64,000 nt of DNA from Rhodococcus sp. NBC_00297. Lineage in GTDB: Bacteria > Actinomycetota > Actinomycetes > Mycobacteriales > Mycobacteriaceae. This document shows, piece by piece, positions 59,472 to 64,000 of this stretch. Made by a program: the position numbers and the translations under genes. The stretch is taken from assembly GCF_036173065.1 (NCBI RefSeq), contig NZ_CP108041.1, positions 1,984,001 through 2,048,000 of the forward strand, in the 5' to 3' direction. The notes under the pieces were generated by a model, which saw only the letters and a list, made by a program, of their open reading frames with translations, had not been told where the DNA came from and made no database searches. Position 1 is the stretch's first letter; every line of letters starts with the position of its first letter.

Positions 59472-61034
59472 ATGACACGGTTCCGGTTCGCGGTCGCGTT
59501 CATCGCGGCGACAGCGGTGCTCGGTCTCGCCGGTTGCTCCGACAGCTCCGGTGACACACAGTTCGACGGGCTCACGGTCGGTCAACGCGTGTACGACCGC
59601 ACCGGGGACTCGCTGGGTCCGGCCGACGTCGAGGCGCTGGAGCAACGACTCGACGCGCTGCGCGCCGAGACCGGGGCCGACGTCGTCGCGTACGTCCGCG
59701 AGCTGGACGCCGACTCGGACGACACCCTCGATCAGGTGGAGGCACTCCAGCAGGCGTGGGTGTCGACGGCGGACGTCGATCAGGACGTCGCCGGCGCCAT
59801 CCTGATCAACCGCGAGCCCGGTACCGACGACGAAGCTCGGGCCGGGATCTTCCTCGGTTCCACCTTCGACGACGGCAATGTTCCCCGCGACGAGCAGGAA
59901 GCGATCATCGAGGACGCCCTGGTGCCGCCGCTGCGCGACGGTGACGTCGCGGGCAGTCTGACGAACGGCATCGACCGGCTCGAGTCCTCCATCCTGGTCG
60001 GGCCACCGGTGACGGCGCTCGACGAGTTCGCCGCCGGGCCGGGGTCGACGTGGCTCCCGTGGACCGGTCTCGCCGTCGTGCTGGTCGGCTCCGCGGGCGC
60101 GGCGCAGATCTACCGTCGCCGTTCGCGGCCCACGGTGTCGGCGCAGCCTCCGACGACCTACCGACCCGATCACACCACCGATCCCGCGATCGTCACGGCT
60201 CTGGTCCATCGGAGCGCGCAGGCGAGTGCGGTGCCGGCCACGCTGCTGGCACTCGCGGCGGCCGACGCAGTGGCTCTCGAGTCCGAGCCGGGTTCCGGGT
60301 CGAAGAAACGTGGCAAGGACACGCTCCGAGTCCGACTGCTCGACCGCGGCAAGGTACGCGGCGACGTGCAGGACGCCGTCTGGACCATGCTGTCCGAGAA
60401 GGCCGAGGGCGACGTGGTGGACAGCGCCGCGCTCACGAAGCTCGCGCAGGGTCACGGCGCGACGAAGGCCGTCGTCGACGCGCACCTCGAGGCGAACGGG
60501 TGGGTGCGCCACGGTACGGCCGGACCACGCTGGGGTCTGGTCGGACTGGCACTTCTCGGCGGTGCAGTCATGGTGGGCGCAGGCGTGGTCGCTGCTTCCG
60601 GGGCCCCGATCATGCTGGTCGCCGCGATTCCCGGCGGGATCCTGCTGATCGCCGGCCTCGTCATGACGGTCGCCTACTCGCGATTCTCGGCTGCCGGTCT
60701 CGACGCCGCTCGTCCCTGGGAGGCCTACCGTGACGGGTTGAAGCAGTCGGGAAAGGACGACGACTCCTCGCTCGATCTGGACGACGCACTGCCCGACATC
60801 GTCGCGCTGGGGCTCGGCTCCACGTTCACGAAGCGCCTCGAGGCGGCCACGGACGCGGACGGCGGAACGACGCTGCGTGCCTTCGCCTCACCGTCCGGAT
60901 CACTGCACGCCTCGGACCCGGCACTGCTGAACTGGGTCGTCTTCTCCTCGGTGTTCACCTCGACCAACAGCAGCGCCGGCACGGTGTCCGGGGCCGGCGC
61001 GGGTGGCGGTGGCGGCGCCGCGGGGAGCACCTGA
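59472..61034 (+). CDS. TPM-domain lipoprotein with membrane helices
   Basis: 520 aa, predicted leaderless (TATCAT at 59460-59465, six bases before ATG). Signal peptide with lipobox LAGC (AVLGLAGCSDSS). A TPM (TLP18.3) domain follows (about 30-170: YDRTGDSLGPADVEALEQRL, AGAILINREPGTDDEARAGI). Then one membrane helix near 190-210, a cytoplasmic DUF2207-like region and two more helices (GLALLGGAVMVGAGVVAAS, AIPGGILLIAGLVMTVAY). The end is a glycine-rich GAGAGGGGGAAGST. TPM proteins have phosphatase-like folds of unclear role. Confidence 0.8.
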   Translation: MTRFRFAVAFIAATAVLGLAGCSDSSGDTQFDGLTVGQRVYDRTGDSLGPADVEALEQRLDALRAETGADVVAYVRELDADSDDTLDQVEALQQAWVSTADVDQDVAGAILINREPGTDDEARAGIFLGSTFDDGNVPRDEQEAIIEDALVPPLRDGDVAGSLTNGIDRLESSILVGPPVTALDEFAAGPGSTWLPWTGLAVVLVGSAGAAQIYRRRSRPTVSAQPPTTYRPDHTTDPAIVTALVHRSAQASAVPATLLALAAADAVALESEPGSGSKKRGKDTLRVRLLDRGKVRGDVQDAVWTMLSEKAEGDVVDSAALTKLAQGHGATKAVVDAHLEANGWVRHGTAGPRWGLVGLALLGGAVMVGAGVVAASGAPIMLVAAIPGGILLIAGLVMTVAYSRFSAAGLDAARPWEAYRDGLKQSGKDDDSSLDLDDALPDIVALGLGSTFTKRLEAATDADGGTTLRAFASPSGSLHASDPALLNWVVFSSVFTSTNSSAGTVSGAGAGGGGGAAGST

Positions 61035-61047
61035 GACCATTCCGGGT

Positions 61048-61326
61048 GTGACCGACACTCCGTCATCACGTCCCGCGTATCGCAACGGCGCGGGCAGCAG
61101 CGCGCTGGTCGCGGGCATCGTCGCGCTGGTCTGCGCGTTCGTGCCCTTCGTGGGAGACATCGTCGCGGTGCCCACCGGCATCCTCGCGGTGGTGTGCGGG
61201 TGGGTCGGTATCGGCCGGGACGAGGACGGCACGGCCACCAACGGCCGCGAGGCGATGATCGGAGCCGCGCTGGGCGGCGCCGCACTGTTCGTCGTCTTCG
61301 TGTCCTTCGCCGCCACCACGCTCTGA
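61048..61326 (+). CDS. Small DUF4190-like membrane protein
   Basis: 92 aa from GTG 61048. Two membrane helices (ALVAGIVALVCAFVPFVGDIVAVPTGILAVV and GAALGGAALFVVFVSF) are linked by GWVGIGRDEDGTATNGREAMI, the loop typical of DUF4190 proteins. It begins 13 bases after the TPM gene and may be co-transcribed. Function unknown. Confidence 0.7.
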   Translation: MTDTPSSRPAYRNGAGSSALVAGIVALVCAFVPFVGDIVAVPTGILAVVCGWVGIGRDEDGTATNGREAMIGAALGGAALFVVFVSFAATTL

Positions 61327-61404
61327 GCCGACGGAGTGCCGCCGTAACGGCGCGGAAACCGAGAAGACCGACGAACGACACGGGCAGGGCCGACACTGTG
61401 TCCC

Positions 61405-62796
61405 ATGGTGTCGTTGTCGAGGTTCACTCGCGGTCGGGCGGGCACGCATCCGGTCGACCACATTCCCCCGCTGTCGGTGCTGGCTCCACTCGGCCTGCAG
61501 CACGTGCTCGCGATGTATGCGGGCGCGGTCGCCGTCCCTCTCATCGTCGGCAGCGCGCTGGTCGCTGCGGGGGAACTGCAGTCGAGCGACCTGCCGTACC
61601 TCATCACGGCCGACCTGTTCGTCGCCGGGATCGCGACACTGATCCAGGCGGTCGGGTTCTGGCGCTTCGGGGTACGACTACCGCTGATGCAGGGCTGCAC
61701 CTTCGCCGCGGTGACACCGATGATCGCCATAGGCTCGCAGTACGGCGTCACCGCCATCTACGGTTCCGTGATCGCGTCCGGCGTGTTCATGATGGCGCTG
61801 GCGCCGGTGTTCGCGAAGCTGCTCCACCTGTTCCCGCCTCTGGTCACGGGCACGGTCATCCTGATCATCGGCCTGTCGCTGATGCCGGTGGCGGCCGGAT
61901 GGTTCGGCGGCGGAACGGGATCCGAGGACTTCGGTGATCCGAAGTACATCGGGATGGGCGCACTCACGTTGCTGATCATCCTGCTGATCGAACGGTTCGC
62001 TCCCCCGGCCGCCAAGCGACTGAGCATCCTGCTCGGACTCGTCGCCGGCACCGTCATCGCGATCCCGCTGGGCATGACCGACTTCAGTGGTGTGCGGGAA
62101 CAGGACTGGGTCGGCGTGACCACGCCGTTCCACTTCGGATTCCCGACGTTCGAGGTCAGCGCGATCATCACCATGTGCATCGTCGCGCTGGTCATCATGA
62201 CCGAGACCACGGGCGACATCATCGCTGTCGGCGAGATCGTCGACAAGAAGGTTCCGCCTCGCCGTCTGGCCGACGGTCTGCGCGCCGACGGCCTGTCGAC
62301 GATGCTCGGTGGCATCTTCAACACGTTCCCGTACACGGCGTTCGCGCAGAACGTGGGGCTGGTGGCGATCACGGGCGTCAAGACCCGCCATGTGGCCACG
62401 TTCGCCGGCGGCATCCTCATCCTGCTGGGGTTGCTGCCGAAACTCGGTGCCGTGGTGGAGGGTGTGCCGCTTCCCGTGCTCGGTGGCGCGGGCATCGCAC
62501 TGTTCGGCATGGTGGCCGCGAGTGGCGTCCGCACGCTCGCGCAGGTGTCGTTCAACAACACGAACATCCTGGTGGTCGCCGTCGCGGTGGGCGTCGGACT
62601 GTTGCCCACGGTGTCGCCGGACCTCTACGACCGGTTCCCCGACTGGTTTCAGACCATCTTCCATTCCGGCATCAGCGCGGGTGCGCTGTGCGCGGTGGTC
62701 CTGAACATGCTGCTGAACTCGGAGTCGTTGCGCGACAAGTTGTCCACCGACACGGATCCGCCGGCCCACGATGCTGTGCGTGGACCGGCGCTCTGA
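61405..62796 (+). CDS. NCS2-family purine/pyrimidine permease
   Basis: 463 aa with about 14 membrane segments. The N-terminal LAPLGLQHVLAMYAGAVAVPLIVG, the substrate-site motif of helix 8 (ALVIMTETTGDIIAVGEI, with the conserved Glu) and the family signature FNTFPYTAFAQNVGLVAITGV near helix 10 place it among xanthine/uric-acid and uracil permeases of the NAT/NCS2 family. It uses a proton gradient. The F-PYTAFAQN-G pattern is closer to xanthine/urate carriers than to UraA. Confidence 0.9.
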   Translation: MVSLSRFTRGRAGTHPVDHIPPLSVLAPLGLQHVLAMYAGAVAVPLIVGSALVAAGELQSSDLPYLITADLFVAGIATLIQAVGFWRFGVRLPLMQGCTFAAVTPMIAIGSQYGVTAIYGSVIASGVFMMALAPVFAKLLHLFPPLVTGTVILIIGLSLMPVAAGWFGGGTGSEDFGDPKYIGMGALTLLIILLIERFAPPAAKRLSILLGLVAGTVIAIPLGMTDFSGVREQDWVGVTTPFHFGFPTFEVSAIITMCIVALVIMTETTGDIIAVGEIVDKKVPPRRLADGLRADGLSTMLGGIFNTFPYTAFAQNVGLVAITGVKTRHVATFAGGILILLGLLPKLGAVVEGVPLPVLGGAGIALFGMVAASGVRTLAQVSFNNTNILVVAVAVGVGLLPTVSPDLYDRFPDWFQTIFHSGISAGALCAVVLNMLLNSESLRDKLSTDTDPPAHDAVRGPAL

Positions 62797-62808
62797 TCGA
62801 TCCGTCGG

Positions 62809-63798
62809 TCAGGACGACGCTGCGCGGAGCTTCTCGAGCAGTGGCCCGGCGGCCTCGGCAAGGAAGCGCTCCTGGGTCTCGTCGCCGACCTGCACGAGTG
62901 CGATGTCGGTGAAACCGGCCTCCCAGTAGGGCGCCACCTTCTCGACGATCGCATCGAGATCCGGTCCGCAGGGGATGGTTCCGGCCACGTCCTCCGGCCG
63001 GACGAACTGTGTCGCACCCGCGAAACCGGCCGTCGTCGGCAGGTCCGCGTTCACGGCCCACCCCCCCGCGAACCAGCGGAACTGGTCGTGCGCGAGCTCG
63101 GTGGCCGCCTTCTCGTCCGGACCCCAGCAGATGGGGATCTGACCGATCTTCTTCGACTCCCGGTTCAGGCCCGTGCCGATGTGCCTGGCCTTGTCCCAGC
63201 CCTCGACCAGCTCGGACTTCGGCTCCGTCGAGATCATGTGGTCGCCGAGCGGCGCGAACCGCTCGATCGACTTCGACCCCGAGACCGCGATGCCGATCTC
63301 GAGCGGGTGTTCGGGGGTGTCCCACAGGCGCGCCGAGTCGACGCGGTAGTGCTCGCCCTGCCACGTGATCAATTCACCCGACTGAAGTTGCCGGATGATC
63401 TTGACCGCTTCCTCGAACATGTCCTGACGCTTGTCCACCGAGGGCCAACCCTCGCCGACGACGTGCTCGTTCAGGTTCTCGCCGCTTCCCAGGCCCAGCG
63501 TGAAACGGCCGTCGGCGAGGATCTGCAGCGTTGCCGCCTTCTGCGCGACGATCGCCGGGTGGTACCTGATGATGGGGCAGGTCACGTACGTGTAGAGGCC
63601 GACTCGGGACGTCGCCTGCGCCACCGCGCCGAGCATCGTCCAGGCGTAGGACGCGTGTCCCTGCGACGACAACCAGGGTGAGTAGTGATCGCTGGACACC
63701 TCGAAGTCGAACCCGACGTCCTCCGCCTTCACGGCGTAGTCGACGAGCTGCTTCGGTCCGCTCTGCTCGGTCATGAGGGTGTAGCCGAAACGTGTCAT
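62809..63798 (-). CDS. LLM-class F420-dependent oxidoreductase (FGD-like)
   Basis: 329 aa with a luciferase-like TIM barrel. N-terminal FGYTLMTEQSGPKQLVDYAVKAE, SSDHYSPW, GRFTLGLGSGENLNEHVVG and a C-terminal DIALVQVG correspond to F420-dependent glucose-6-phosphate-dehydrogenase-like enzymes. It uses cofactor F420 to oxidise or reduce an unknown substrate. It lies 15 bp downstream of the SDR gene on the same strand, probably co-transcribed. Confidence 0.88.
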   Translation of the reverse strand: MTRFGYTLMTEQSGPKQLVDYAVKAEDVGFDFEVSSDHYSPWLSSQGHASYAWTMLGAVAQATSRVGLYTYVTCPIIRYHPAIVAQKAATLQILADGRFTLGLGSGENLNEHVVGEGWPSVDKRQDMFEEAVKIIRQLQSGELITWQGEHYRVDSARLWDTPEHPLEIGIAVSGSKSIERFAPLGDHMISTEPKSELVEGWDKARHIGTGLNRESKKIGQIPICWGPDEKAATELAHDQFRWFAGGWAVNADLPTTAGFAGATQFVRPEDVAGTIPCGPDLDAIVEKVAPYWEAGFTDIALVQVGDETQERFLAEAAGPLLEKLRAASS

Positions 63799-63813
63799 GG
63801 GCGTGGGTCCTCT

Positions 63814-64000
63814 CTAGATGGTCGCGACGGAACCGGAGTCGACGCGGTAGTTCGAGCCGTTGACGAAGCTGGCGCGCTCCGAGCACAGGAACGTGATCAC
63901 CGACGCCACTTCCTCCGGGGTACCCCGTCGGCCGAGTTCCATGAACGGCCGGTCCTCCTTCAGGAAGCTCTCGATGGCCTCGTCGCGGTCGGTGCCACGC
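63814..64000 (-). CDS. C-terminal end of a short-chain dehydrogenase/reductase (cut by window)
   Basis: The last 61 residues of an SDR: a helix with [10 protein letters not shown], then [20 protein letters not shown], and the family end [17 protein letters not shown]. The active site lies outside the window. The stop is 15 bases before the F420-type oxidoreductase gene, so the two form an operon. Confidence 0.8.
   Translation of the reverse strand, partial: RGTDRDEAIESFLKEDRPFMELGRRGTPEEVASVITFLCSERASFVNGSNYRVDSGSVATI

Overview
The window is high-GC actinobacterial DNA, most likely Rhodococcus or a close mycolic-acid relative. From about 12 to 47 kb the gene order follows the Mycobacterium tuberculosis block Rv3660c-Rv3683 as I remember it: ssd/tad genes, a SerB-like HAD gene, dppABCD, acs, a holin-like protein, an EphE-like hydrolase, marP, NUDIX, thioredoxin, nth, crp, MBL hydrolase, RidA, two Get3-like ATPases, whiB4, ponA2 and a metallophosphoesterase. 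Leaderless genes (a TANNNT box 6-7 nt before the start codon) are common, which also fits this group.

Region 1 (1 to about 11,910) is the right arm of an integrative element or prophage. It carries a large serine integrase at its edge, small HTH proteins, a minus-strand chain of overlapping small genes (8737 to 6009) and a lower-GC cargo cassette (1546-5809). The cassette holds a Ser/Thr kinase, a PD-(D/E)xK nuclease-like protein, a 512-aa unknown protein, a divergent 151-aa protein and a PRTase-like protein. I regard it as a candidate undescribed defence or regulatory system. No terminase, capsid or tail gene is visible, and the left end lies outside the window.

Region 2 (about 11,910-15,681) is a Tad/Flp pilus operon on the minus strand (ssd-tadA-tadB-tadC-pilin-like gene). 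The element sits inside the 3' end of the DUF4244 pilin-like gene. It therefore separates the pilus motor genes from whatever tadE-like genes normally follow, and puts the integrase directly downstream of the operon.

Region 3 (16.0-47.0 kb) is conserved core genome. It includes a probable Ms1 sRNA (RNA polymerase-binding RNA) between the HAD gene and a convergent degenerate-Fic gene, a dipeptide ABC importer, acetyl-CoA synthetase, the acid-resistance protease MarP, DNA repair (nth), Crp, WhiB4, PonA2 and tRNA-Pro(CGG). Lineage-specific insertions are a ThiF-like/GGDEF pair, a Gfo/Idh/MocA oxidoreductase, an S1 protease and a secreted protein.

Region 4 (47.4-59.4 kb) is a polyol or ketose catabolic island. 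It has a long-chain polyol dehydrogenase, a ribose-type ABC importer, a P-loop sugar/nucleoside kinase, an SDR, two LacI regulators, a P-loop kinase-HAD phosphatase fusion and an FGGY kinase-LacD-like aldolase fusion. Several perfect palindromes with a central CG lie in its promoter regions and are probable LacI operators. Substrates would be taken up, oxidised to a ketose, phosphorylated and cleaved by the aldolase.

Region 5 (59.5-64.0 kb) holds a TPM-domain lipoprotein, a small DUF4190-like membrane protein, an NCS2 purine/pyrimidine permease, an F420-type luciferase-like oxidoreductase and the C-terminal end of an SDR cut by the window edge. I saw no rRNA, CRISPR array or insertion sequence.
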